From Ardenticatenaceae bacterium (GTDB lineage: Bacteria > Chloroflexota > Anaerolineae > Promineifilales > Promineifilaceae): a stretch of DNA of 64,000 bases. A program made the translations under genes and the position numbers. The notes beneath the pieces are model-generated. The model did not search any database. It was not told where the DNA came from and was given only the letters and a program-made list of their open reading frames with translations. Positions 8,207 to 15,778 of this stretch are shown here, piece after piece. The stretch covers positions 1 to 64,000 of the forward strand of contig JACKBR010000002.1 of the NCBI GenBank assembly GCA_020634495.1, read 5' to 3'. Numbering within the stretch: the first letter of the stretch is position 1; every line of letters begins with the position of its first letter.

Positions 8207-8744
8207 CCCGCTCCGCCTCGTCTTCGGTCTCGGTCTGGGTCATCATCTTTTCTGCCGGGGGGAGCTTTCGCTTGAGTCGCTTAAGAGCGGCTGACTGGGC
8301 GTTGCGTTTGATTTCCTCACGCAGCTGCCGAATTTGAACGGCCGTCTGGTTTTGCGGATCGCTGCTAACGCTCATGTTGCTGACAAACCGGGCCGGATCG
8401 GCGGCGGCTTCCTGGCGAATCAGGTTGAGAACCAAGGTGTCAATCTTGCTATTGGCTTCCTCAGCCGAAAGGGCCGCCAAAGACAGCAGCTTGGCAAAGC
8501 GATTAAACTGCTGCGCCAGCAGTCGTTCCAGCAGCCCCCGTATTAACAGCGGCAGTAGTTCGGCCGTTTCTTGCCCCAAGCCCATTAACGCCAACGACTC
8601 TATGGCTGCGCTGAAGCTGATGCCTTGTTGGTCAGCCCAGGCTTGAATCTGGTCATAGGCCAGGTGGGTCACACTGATGTGGGTACGGCGGGTAACACCG
8701 TAACGATCTTTGCGGGAGGCGGGGGAAGCGGCGTTATCGTTCAT
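8199..8744 (-). CDS. relaxosome accessory-type protein
   Basis: 181 aa, starting at the ATG at 8744 behind GAGGT. Residues about 15-55 (RRTHISVTHLAYDQIQAWAD, then a short helix) look like a MobC or ribbon-helix-helix-type DNA-binding head. The rest is helical and very charged at the C-terminus. Its position immediately upstream of, and overlapping, the relaxase gene, and next to a region full of inverted repeats, suggests it binds oriT. A 14-bp palindrome sits 22 bp upstream of its start and may be an autoregulatory site. Family not firmly recognised. Confidence 0.55.
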   Translation of the reverse strand: MNDNAASPASRKDRYGVTRRTHISVTHLAYDQIQAWADQQGISFSAAIESLALMGLGQETAELLPLLIRGLLERLLAQQFNRFAKLLSLAALSAEEANSKIDTLVLNLIRQEAAADPARFVSNMSVSSDPQNQTAVQIRQLREEIKRNAQSAALKRLKRKLPPAEKMMTQTETEDEAERDV

Positions 8745-8765
8745 GTTTACCTCGCTGAAAATAGG

Positions 8766-8779
8766 GGTACGCGCGTACC
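8766..8779. promoter_or_regulatory. 14-bp perfect palindrome upstream of mob genes
   Basis: GGTACGCGCGTACC, 22 bp upstream of the start codon at 8744. Probable operator of the relaxosome-type protein, or part of oriT. Confidence 0.45.
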
Positions 8780-9216
8780 TGCGCCTGCTGGCTGCGTTTG
8801 GGGACAACTTTAATCTGCTGCCTGTGCCGGACAGCACGGGGCGAGATTGTGGGCTTTGCTCGCCCGGTAAAGATTGTGGGACTTCCTTGTTGTTTTAACT
8901 TAGACCTACAAAACGGCAGAGCCCATAATCTCAGTTTCGCCCCTTTTTTCACCCCTTTTACCGCTATTGCGGGACTGATTGCCGGGAAGACGCAAGCGGG
9001 CATGCGGCTAGCGGACTGGCTGCCGAAAACGGCGTCTGCGGGCAGACATGTTTGTTGCGCTTGGTGAGCTAGAATAGTTGATCGTTGTGAGGGAGAAAAG
9101 GTACAGCCGATGAGGACTCGGCCATGTTTTACTTGAGAAAGTAAAAAGACCCGCACTGCTTTGTGCCAGTTTTGGTTGGTGATAGAGAGTTGTTTTGAAG
9201 TTTGTTTTTTTGGGTT

Positions 9217-9246
9217 CACAGATACATCTCACGGGATGCATCTGTG
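9217..9246. repeat. 12-bp inverted repeat
   Basis: CACAGATACATC, 6-nt loop, GATGCATCTGTG: one mismatch in 12 bp. No U tract follows on either strand, so a protein-binding or nick-site role is more likely than termination. Confidence 0.5.
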
Positions 9247-9570
9247 CGATTACGCCGATATTCTATGAAGGGGCGACTGATTTGTCAAACGCAAATGTGG
9301 GGGTCTTGCCGACTGTCTGATAGCAAACGGCCGTCAAACGCACCTAATCGCTATTTTTACGTCCGCACTATTTTTACCGCTTCATTAACCAGATGTAATT
9401 CCCGGAAAATCCCCGAATATATGATTTCCTGGACGCAAAAAATATGGCGGCCAAAACGGACGCGCGACGAAGGGCGGACAAGCTTTGTCAATCCTCAATC
9501 TACGGCCGTTTCCGCCAAACACACAGCCAGCAATAACAGATGTGAATCCACAACTGCTGAAAGCGCCAGG

Positions 9571-9650
9571 GTTGGGGGGAGGGCGAGGTGAAAGGCGGAG
9601 CCTTTCGTTGCGGCCTGTCCGCAATGAGGGGAGGGCGGGTGGGAAAATAG
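9571..9650 (+). repeat. G-rich two-hairpin element, copy 1
   Basis: A G-run block (9573-9583), then hairpin GAAAGGC/GCCTTTC (9590-9606), then TTGCGG/CCGCAA (9608-9624) with loop CCTGT, then GGGGAGGGCGGGTGGGAAA. It has the same architecture as 11428-11506 but different stem sequences, so the stems are conserved by compensatory change. The strand given is that of the G-rich text. The rest of 9251-9780 shows no supported gene. Confidence 0.6.
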
Positions 9651-9780
9651 CTGCGGTCACTTGAGGTATGGCATTCCCTTTGCCCCTCATCAGGAAGAAA
9701 TATTCTCGCCGTAATTCAGCTGGCAGTATTAGCAATAGAACAAATAAACTCTCAGGAGCTGAAATAGATTGGAACAAGAA

Positions 9781-11001
9781 TTAATCGGTTGACGGACGGT
9801 GTTTACGAATTTGCTGCATGTGATACGCCTCGTTATAAGGCTGGCTGGTTTGCCACATTTTCCAAATAACCCCGACCCAACGGTTAGCCAGACAACGAAA
9901 AGCGCTGTTCTTGTAATGGCCGCGCGCTTTGGCTGCCTTGTAATAAGCCGCCGCCCAGTCAGCTTGCTGTACCGAAACCATCGCATACTGCTGCATGGTG
10001 TCGCGATAATCCCGGTTACATGCTTTGCGGAAAAGGATTTGTTTTTTCTTACCACTCTGTTTGGTCACTGGGCAAGTACCTGCCAACTGACGAACTGCTT
10101 GCGGCGATGGAAAACGCTGGCGGTCTTCCCCAAACAAGGCTAAAAGCTTGGGCCGAAGTACCAAGCCCGCACCGGGCAGGGAAGCAAAAATAGCCTGGTC
10201 TGGATGTTGTAGAAAAAGCACATGCGTCTCATCTACGGCTCGCTTCTTTTCTTCAATGAGGGATAAGAGCAGGCCAGCTAGAAAAGCGATTTCTCCAGAA
10301 TATGCTTCGGCTAGAGGTGGGTCAGCTTCTGGTGTCGGTTGTTGCAGCGCTGCATACCAGTTCCGAATCCAGGCAGCTGGATGACAGTGGTGATCCCGAC
10401 AAAACTTCCTAAATTCGTCCTTGCTTAGATCCTTTAATGCGGCCGCTGTCGGGTAAGCCAGCAAAAAGTGCATGGCTATCGGTATGGCCAGCTTACTAAA
10501 GGTTTGCAAAGGTTGGGGATAAACACGCAGCAAAATGGCCTCAAGGCGATTGGCATGTTGAATCGTCGTCTTGGTCAGATTGTCGATATGGTTGAGCTTG
10601 AGTTTTATCTGGTTGAGCAGGGGGCTATCCGAACGCCAGGGCGCAAAACGTTGCCGGTCTGTTCGTAACAGGTCAGCTATCAACCGGGCATCGGTGCGGT
10701 CAGTGTGAGCGCCGCTGGCACTGAATCGGCCCCGGCTGCTGTTGACAACGTTAGGCGCGATTACATACACTTGATACTGGCAGGATAGGAGAAAATCGAA
10801 GAGGATGTTGTGATGCGTTTCGATGCCCACCAGACAGCACTCTGGCGGCACAGCAAACTTGGCGATTTTCTCCTTCAATTGTTTCAAGTCGGGGGCCGTG
10901 TTGTTGATGCGAAATTCAGTGAGAATAGCACCATTGATTGCCAGAATGGCAACGTCGTAATGTGCCTGGCTCCAATCGATGCCAATTAAAAGTTCTTCCA
11001 T
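9781..11001 (-). CDS. IS110-family transposase (DEDD + Transposase_20)
   Basis: 406 aa. The N-terminal DEDD RuvC-like domain shows GIDWSQAHYDVAI at the start, GIETHHN about residue 60 and DRTDARLIADLL about residue 100. The C-terminal Transposase_20 domain contains LPGAGLVLRPKLLALFG (about 275) and a Ser-containing stretch near CPVTKQSGKKK. IS110 enzymes are RNA-guided recombinases that use a bridge RNA encoded in the element's non-coding end. The start codon is preceded by GGAGG (ATG at 11001). The gene is intact. Element ends could not be fixed because IS110 elements lack terminal inverted repeats. Confidence 0.92.
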   Translation of the reverse strand: MEELLIGIDWSQAHYDVAILAINGAILTEFRINNTAPDLKQLKEKIAKFAVPPECCLVGIETHHNILFDFLLSCQYQVYVIAPNVVNSSRGRFSASGAHTDRTDARLIADLLRTDRQRFAPWRSDSPLLNQIKLKLNHIDNLTKTTIQHANRLEAILLRVYPQPLQTFSKLAIPIAMHFLLAYPTAAALKDLSKDEFRKFCRDHHCHPAAWIRNWYAALQQPTPEADPPLAEAYSGEIAFLAGLLLSLIEEKKRAVDETHVLFLQHPDQAIFASLPGAGLVLRPKLLALFGEDRQRFPSPQAVRQLAGTCPVTKQSGKKKQILFRKACNRDYRDTMQQYAMVSVQQADWAAAYYKAAKARGHYKNSAFRCLANRWVGVIWKMWQTSQPYNEAYHMQQIRKHRPSTD

Positions 11002-11111
11002 TTGACACCTCCAAAATTGGAATCACCCATCGCAGGACGCGGGTTGCTGCGTTCCTATTAAAGCACTCGAAGTGCGGCAAGCTTTTGACAGTTCTCCCGG
11101 TAGACTTGGGG

Positions 11112-11170
11112 GACGGTCCACCCTGGGCACTCTTGGTGCAGGCGGGCGGGGAGTCCTCTAAATCCAAGCC
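11112..11170 (-). ncRNA. bridge-RNA-like repeat block, copy A
   Basis: A block about 110 nt upstream of the IS110 transposase start that recurs, diverged, at 11294-11352. It includes a GGCAC/GGTGC mini-hairpin, a G-rich run and ATCCAAGCC. In the IS110 group the bridge RNA lies 5' of the transposase, so this is the expected place; the RNA itself is inferred. Confidence 0.4.
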
Positions 11171-11293
11171 AGTTGCCAATGGGTTTGACCTGAGAGCAGA
11201 TTTGTTCTGCGTTTCAGTGTAACCCATTAGTGCAGCTGAAAGCACCGAAGATCACAAAGCTTCTTGTAACATTTGCTGTGTCGTTTCAGATTC

Positions 11294-11352
11294 AGAACAG
11301 TCCGCCCCAGGCACTTCTGGTGCAGGGGGGTGGGGGGTTCTCTATCCAAGCC
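11294..11352 (-). ncRNA. bridge-RNA-like repeat block, copy B
   Basis: Second copy of the 11112-11170 block (shared GGCAC...GGTGCAGG, G-run, TCTA, ATCCAAGCC). It lies outside the first copy and may mark the left end of an older IS110 insertion or a tandem non-coding end. The surrounding 11002-11622 stretch has no gene. Confidence 0.4.
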
Positions 11353-11427
11353 GTCGCTAATTGAAGCGATCCAAAACAGATGCTTGTTTTCAGCGACCAC
11401 TGCGTACTATGTGAAGTATAAGTAATA

Positions 11428-11506
11428 GGGGGGTGGGCGCGGTGCCTGATGGCACCAGCCATCAGGTTGAAGTCCCTGGACTTCAATGGGGCGGGTGGGT
11501 GGGAAA
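11428..11506 (+). repeat. G-rich two-hairpin element, copy 2
   Basis: A G-run block, hairpin CCTGATGGC/GCCATCAGG (11445-11466, loop ACCA), hairpin TTGAAGTC/GACTTCAA (11467-11486, loop CCTG), then GGGGCGGGTGGGTGGGAAA. Both stems are perfect. Same orientation and layout as the copy at 9571-9650; the two copies bracket the IS110 gene and its non-coding end. Confidence 0.6.
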
Positions 11507-11622
11507 TACGCGCGGCCTGAGCATAGATTGGTTCACAAGTGGAGACTATGGGGAGGATACGGCCGTTTCCTTCCAAGCGCCGGATGAGCTGCGAAACAGC
11601 CCACCCGACGCCCAAACAGTGG

Positions 11623-11757
11623 CTAATAGCCACGGCCGTCTTGCCAATAAGATTTGTCACTGAATCGCTGCTGCCGTTTACGGCTAGAAGCCGACCACGG
11701 CTTCAACCACCAGAAAAGCCCCAGCAGCAAAAGCAGAATGAGGACACTTTCAATCAT
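11623..11757 (-). CDS. 44-aa single-pass membrane peptide
   Basis: ATG at 11757 with GGAGG six to seven bases upstream. The product has an N-terminal hydrophobic helix (SVLILLLLLGLFWWL) followed by a basic, Arg/Lys-rich tail of about 25 residues ending in tag. The topology suggests an inner-membrane peptide with a cytoplasmic basic tail. The intrinsic terminator of ssb ends about 15 nt before this ATG, so expression would need read-through from ssb. No family recognised. Confidence 0.55.
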   Translation of the reverse strand: MIESVLILLLLLGLFWWLKPWSASSRKRQQRFSDKSYWQDGRGY

Positions 11758-11771
11758 GCTGTTCCTCCAAG

Positions 11772-11810
11772 AAAAAAAGAGCAGACACCCCGAAAGGCAT
11801 CTGCTCTTTG
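11772..11810 (-). terminator. intrinsic terminator after ssb
   Basis: Minus-strand stem AAAGAGCAGA/TCTGCTCTTT with extra pairs near the loop, running straight into a T tract (A run at 11772-11779 on the plus strand). Confidence 0.8.
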
Positions 11811-11836
11811 GCTTGCTAGAAGCGGCCAGTCACGGC

Positions 11837-12265
11837 CTAGAATGGGATATCGTCTTCTTCCTGGGCTGGAATGCCGCTTTCATAACCGCCGCTACCGTTT
11901 TGGCTGCCATTATCATCACGACTGCTCAAGAAACGGACTGAATCAGCCCGCATCTCGAACGAAGCACGCACGCTGCCATCCTGGGCTGTCCACAAACGTG
12001 GGCCACCGGTGCTGCGATCTGGTGTGATCAGGCCTTCCACCAGCACCTTGCGACCTTTGCTCAGATATTCATTGCTTGTTTCAGCCTGTCGGCCCCAGAC
12101 GCTGACGCGGAACCAGGTTGTTTCATCTACGGGCTGGCCCGTTGACCGGTCTGTCCAACGCCGATTGGTAGCCACGCTGAAGCTGGTAACGGCCGTACCG
12201 TCTGGCAGGTAACGCATTTCAGGGTCGTTGCCTAAATTGCCTACAATAACGAGTTTTTGATACAT
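11837..12265 (-). CDS. ssb: single-stranded DNA-binding protein
   Basis: 142 aa. OB-fold of bacterial SSB (MYQKLVIVGNLGNDPEMRY at the start; SVWGRQAETSNEYLSKGRKV in the middle), and the acidic C-terminal tip EEDDIPF that recruits repair and replication partners. GGAG lies eight bases before the ATG at 12265. In this context (mobilisation genes on the same strand) it is probably the element's own SSB, protecting transferred single strands. It is followed by a strong terminator. Confidence 0.95.
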   Translation of the reverse strand: MYQKLVIVGNLGNDPEMRYLPDGTAVTSFSVATNRRWTDRSTGQPVDETTWFRVSVWGRQAETSNEYLSKGRKVLVEGLITPDRSTGGPRLWTAQDGSVRASFEMRADSVRFLSSRDDNGSQNGSGGYESGIPAQEEDDIPF

Positions 12266-12380
12266 GATTTGTCTCCTTTCAAGGTGATAAGGTTGTTAAA
12301 ATTCGCCCCATTCAGCGCGATAGCGCCTTCATTCAGCCCCACCAGCGACTCCCTGTCAGCCCCACAACATCCACATCCAG

Positions 12381-12428
12381 AAAAAAGAAAAGACGGCAAC
12401 CAGCTGGTTAGGCCAATTACCGTCTTTG
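12381..12428 (-). terminator. intrinsic terminator after RdRp-like gene 2
   Basis: Minus-strand stem AAAGACGG...CCGTCTTT with additional inner pairing (CCAGCTGG arm), then a T-rich run (12390-12381). It lies 22 nt after the stop of the 12450-15017 gene. Confidence 0.75.
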
Positions 12429-12449
12429 ATTGAGAAGAATTAGAAGCTG

Positions 12450-15017
12450 TTAGCAGGCAGGTTCCAACACCGCCAGCACATTGCCATCAATGGCGTGAGC
12501 CCAGGCAATACGCCACTGGTCGTAACGAATCGCGGCCAGCTCGTGGTCACGCTGCACGTAGCCAAACAGGTTGCCCTGCGGCGTGCGGGTGACCACCCGA
12601 TCGTTGTCCATTACTTCGGTGGTGAGCAGCAGCCCGCGGAAGGCATCCTGCACGTAGTCGGCGATGCGGGCCTTGGCCTGGGTCCGTTCGGTGAGAGGCA
12701 CATCTGCCATGCGGGCATACGGCCGTTTCCCGGTCGCGTTGAGCCAATTGAGCCAAACCCCGTTGAGCCGCACCGGCACGCCAGCTGCATGTCGTTGGGG
12801 TTCGTCGGCATAATGCAGCACCGCACCCACCGTCGTCCAGACCGGTTCGCCCAGCAGGCCAATCTGCCGCAGCGCCTGGAGCATGAGCTGGGCCAGCCCC
12901 GGCTCCCGACCGCTTGCGGCTCCGCCCCGTTCAGCCCCCAGCTGCCAGATGAGGGCATCCCGCACCGGTTCCCCCGCCTGCGGCCCCTGGGCATACAGAT
13001 ACGCCGCTGCACCCAAGAGCACAAACGGCCGTTTTTCCACAGGCCATTGGTTGAGGTACGTTTCGCTGGCCAGCCGAGCAGCGGCAAAGGTGCTGTGCAG
13101 CGCCAGAAGTTCATCTACTTCAGCAGTTTCGACTTCGCTAGGCAGCGCCTGCCGCATCACCTGGCTGTACGCCCGGCGCAGCTCCTTGCCCACGTGCAGC
13201 CAGCTGCCGCCCTGGTCAAACAGGGTCACGGGCGGACACGCTTCGGTGGCCAGCGCTTCGACATCGGCCCAGTACTGCGCCTGATGCGTTTCCAGGGCAT
13301 TGGCCAGACTATCCAGCCAATGGGTCTTCGGTCGTGCGTTGGCCGCCGCAGTTGCCTCTTCCCGCAGCCAGGCGGGCAGCCGGTCGATGAGTACGGCAGG
13401 CATGGCCCGTGTGGCGTTGGTCTGGCCATGCTGGACCATCCGGGTGATGGCCATCTGGTTCCACTGCCGCACAGGGGTCAGGTCCAGTCCAGTCTTCACC
13501 GAACCGTCGATGACCGCTTCCAGAGTGGCCGGGAGTTGGTCCGGTAAACGGCCGTAAATCGCCTTGCACAGCATGGCTACGTTGCAGAAGCCGCCCAGTA
13601 CACCCTGGTTGGCCGCCGCCTGTTTGATGGTTGCCGACATCGCTGAGATTGAGTAAGATTCGCATAATCTGGTACGGTCGTCTGCTTCCGTTAAGCAACC
13701 ATATTGATAGGTGCAACTATCAATGCGGTTCGGGAGCAGGCGACTTTGCATTTTGGGGTAGGAGAGCTGGCGACCGCCGGGCATTTCCCATTCGATGATG
13801 TGACTGGCCTCTGTGGGCTGCAGCACCACGTACTCGCCCAACTGGTTGGGACTACGCCAGATGAGCATTTTGCGGCGACCAGCGTCAGACACATCGCTGA
13901 AGGGCATCACCCAGACCGCATCATCCCCATCACAGCCGCCCAGCACATCGACGATGAAAGTCAGCCAATCCTGGTCGTTGACCCAGGCCGTGGCGCAGGC
14001 GGGGTCCAGTTCGATATGGCCTTCCGGCACCTGACGGTTGCCCACCGCAGCCGGGAAGATGTAGTAACGACCGCCCGGCGCGGGACAGCGCAGCTTACTA
14101 GCGCGGCTGCCCAGCCGCTTGAGATGCTGCCGGGCCACCGCTTTCACCATCCCGGCAAACCACATCAGGCTGCCGCCGCTGGCGATATACTCACCCACGT
14201 GCCAGTCGGACAGAGAATCCAGGTCGCTGACAGAGTCCGCGTCGTAGAGGCGATTGAGGATGCCGGCCAAACGGCAGTTGCCAATCCCCTCCAGAAACAG
14301 CGCGCTTTCCATGCCCGCCCAGGCCAGCAGATGTTCCGGCTGGAAGAACGGGTGCAGGTTAATGAGGCTCTGGATGTCCAGGCACATCTGGTCTTCGCTG
14401 TGGATGGGGTGCAGGCCGATGAAGATACGTCCGTCCACCAATGCCAGCTCTTGCTTGGCGCTGTTAGCCGGGAACATGAAATCGACGGCAAGATCATCGA
14501 CCACCAGCACGTGCCCCTTGTCCTGTCCATTGGCGTGCAGCGTCGTCACCTCGAACCGGTTCGTGTGCAGCAGCTCGCGGCGATGGCGGTCGTCCAAACC
14601 CAGGCTGTCAGCCAGGCGCTGGATAAAGCCGCGGCTGACCTGACCGCTGCCGTCCCACAGCTTCTCGTCGAGCAGGTCGTTGTAGTCGATGGTGACCTCG
14701 GCCTCATCAAAGAAACGCCAATAGCGAAACGGCCGCATCACGCGGGAGAGCCGTTTGGAGAGCACGTAGCCGCCCTTATTCAGCGAAAGCCGTAGGCCAG
14801 CGCGGGCCAGGAAGGTATCGGTATCCATCTCCGGCACCAATAGGTCTAACACCTTGTCGTCTTTGACCCAGCGCAGCGTGGGTTCGGCGGCCTGGAAAAT
14901 TTTGTTCAGGTCAGCTTCATTGCTGAAAGGACGAGAGACAATCTGCCATTGCAGTGCTTCGGGCAGGAAAGGATACGTCAAGCCACCACGGTTGTCATCA
15001 AAACGTAAAACGGTCAT
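12450..15017 (-). CDS. RNA-dependent RNA polymerase-like (double-psi barrel) protein, paralogue 2
   Basis: 855 aa, paralogue of the 2629-4986 product. Shared motifs: WDGSGQVS (121-128), GQDKGH (164-169), DIQSLINLHPFF (214-225), GGRYYIFPAAVGNR (315-328), LGGCDGDDAVWV (359-370), SPNQLGEYV (389-397), NQGVLG (470-475), VKTG (507-510). In cellular RdRps the barrel motif is GDxDGD; here the first Asp is Gly, but DGD itself is present, better preserved than in paralogue 1. The C-terminal 250 residues are helical and more divergent. ATG at 15017 with AAGGAG upstream; a terminator hairpin lies only about 34 nt upstream. It may prime or transcribe element DNA or RNA; function inferred. Confidence 0.6.
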   Translation of the reverse strand: MTVLRFDDNRGGLTYPFLPEALQWQIVSRPFSNEADLNKIFQAAEPTLRWVKDDKVLDLLVPEMDTDTFLARAGLRLSLNKGGYVLSKRLSRVMRPFRYWRFFDEAEVTIDYNDLLDEKLWDGSGQVSRGFIQRLADSLGLDDRHRRELLHTNRFEVTTLHANGQDKGHVLVVDDLAVDFMFPANSAKQELALVDGRIFIGLHPIHSEDQMCLDIQSLINLHPFFQPEHLLAWAGMESALFLEGIGNCRLAGILNRLYDADSVSDLDSLSDWHVGEYIASGGSLMWFAGMVKAVARQHLKRLGSRASKLRCPAPGGRYYIFPAAVGNRQVPEGHIELDPACATAWVNDQDWLTFIVDVLGGCDGDDAVWVMPFSDVSDAGRRKMLIWRSPNQLGEYVVLQPTEASHIIEWEMPGGRQLSYPKMQSRLLPNRIDSCTYQYGCLTEADDRTRLCESYSISAMSATIKQAAANQGVLGGFCNVAMLCKAIYGRLPDQLPATLEAVIDGSVKTGLDLTPVRQWNQMAITRMVQHGQTNATRAMPAVLIDRLPAWLREEATAAANARPKTHWLDSLANALETHQAQYWADVEALATEACPPVTLFDQGGSWLHVGKELRRAYSQVMRQALPSEVETAEVDELLALHSTFAAARLASETYLNQWPVEKRPFVLLGAAAYLYAQGPQAGEPVRDALIWQLGAERGGAASGREPGLAQLMLQALRQIGLLGEPVWTTVGAVLHYADEPQRHAAGVPVRLNGVWLNWLNATGKRPYARMADVPLTERTQAKARIADYVQDAFRGLLLTTEVMDNDRVVTRTPQGNLFGYVQRDHELAAIRYDQWRIAWAHAIDGNVLAVLEPAC

Positions 15018-15050
15018 TTTTTTGCTCCTTATTGGATAGGTGAGGGGGAT

Positions 15051-15086
15051 AAACAAAAAGAGGTGCAGCCTGTAAGACTGCACCTC
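15051..15086 (-). terminator. intrinsic terminator between 15113 gene and RdRp-like gene 2
   Basis: GAGGTGCAG/CTGCACCTC 9-bp stem followed on the minus strand by a T-rich tract (15060-15051). The next gene's ATG is only 34 nt downstream, so it may act as an attenuator. Confidence 0.75.
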
Positions 15087-15112
15087 GGAAAATTAAAGGT
15101 GAAAAACGCTAT

Positions 15113-15448
15113 CTATTTACTTCGCATAGCAGTTAGGCCGAGAAACGGCCGTTTCCAACACATTTCAATGCCAGCCTGGCGCACCTGCTCCTCGCCGCGA
15201 CAGGCACGATAGCCTACCTGGAGGATGTGGCGCTGCCAACGGCCATTTTCGTGCCGGGGTAGGGGGAGACAAATCCCCAAGTAGGCATCTGAATGATCCA
15301 GCACAAAGGCATCGTTGCTTTCCAGGTGGAATGGGCCGAGCCTAGCTGATACGGTTTCTTCCCAGGCGTTGCTTTGTTCTTCATGGCTATGGGTCCAGCG
15401 GCTAAACATCAGGCGGGAAAGCAGGGTGAATGGATTGAAGGTAAACAT
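15113..15448 (-). CDS. hypothetical protein (111 aa)
   Basis: The start at 15448 is chosen for AAGGAG nine bases upstream. The protein is small and Trp/His-rich with a mixed alpha/beta look (LDHSDAYLGICLPLPRHENG). No family recognised. First gene of the minus-strand series that continues with the RdRp-like gene and ssb; a terminator lies just downstream. Confidence 0.6.
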   Translation of the reverse strand: MFTFNPFTLLSRLMFSRWTHSHEEQSNAWEETVSARLGPFHLESNDAFVLDHSDAYLGICLPLPRHENGRWQRHILQVGYRACRGEEQVRQAGIEMCWKRPFLGLTAMRSK

Positions 15449-15731
15449 CGGTTTTGCTCCTTTATGGGGTAATGAAGGGTGATTAAGATGGGCCAACGCC
15501 CACTGCGTTAGCCCTCACCAGGCCCACGGCCGCAGGCCGTTTTGAGGAGGAAAAGAAGGGGTGCTGCTCGAAATGATGCCAGTTTCAAGGGAGGAGAGAG
15601 GTAACAAAAAACGGCCATTTCTCGTGAGAGGAACGGCCATTGCAGTATCCATTAAATAATGGAACTGGGGAACCCTCTAATCGTGTCTATGCTGTAGGAT
15701 TCTCTGTTTTCGCTCTGGCGCAATACGTAGG
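15449..15731. other. intergenic, short repeats only
   Basis: No gene. It contains ACGGCC-GCA-GGCCGT with four Ts (15526-15544), two direct copies of AACGGCCATT (about 15610-15640), and a near-palindrome CCATTAAATAATGG (about 15649-15662) that recurs beyond the right end of the IS630 copy. Confidence 0.4.
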
Positions 15732-15778
15732 CTAGTGCATCGTTAACATGATTACTGAACTTTTACAATTGGATAAAG

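Larger units (their letters stand above)
8745..9250. other. candidate oriT / structured intergenic region
   Basis: No convincing gene. It holds a 17-bp inverted repeat with two mismatches (GAGATTGTGGGCTTTGC at 8843-8859 against 8916-8932), a direct repeat AGATTGTGGG within it, a small hairpin GTCTGC/GCAGAC at 9034-9047, and a 12-bp inverted repeat at 9217-9246. Together with the adjacent relaxase and relaxosome genes this is the expected site of a transfer origin; no nic consensus was identified. Confidence 0.45.

Noticed and set aside
8734..9219. 161-codon minus-strand frame upstream of the mob genes
   Set aside because: Composition unlike a protein, and it overlaps the inverted repeats of the oriT-like region and the start of the accessory gene.
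9385..9777. 130-codon minus-strand frame
   Set aside because: Pro/Arg/Phe-rich translation of the G-rich hairpin element; no ribosome site or domain.
12495..14795. Two long plus-strand frames of about 350 codons
   Set aside because: Both are antisense shadows of the RdRp-like gene, produced by its high third-position GC.
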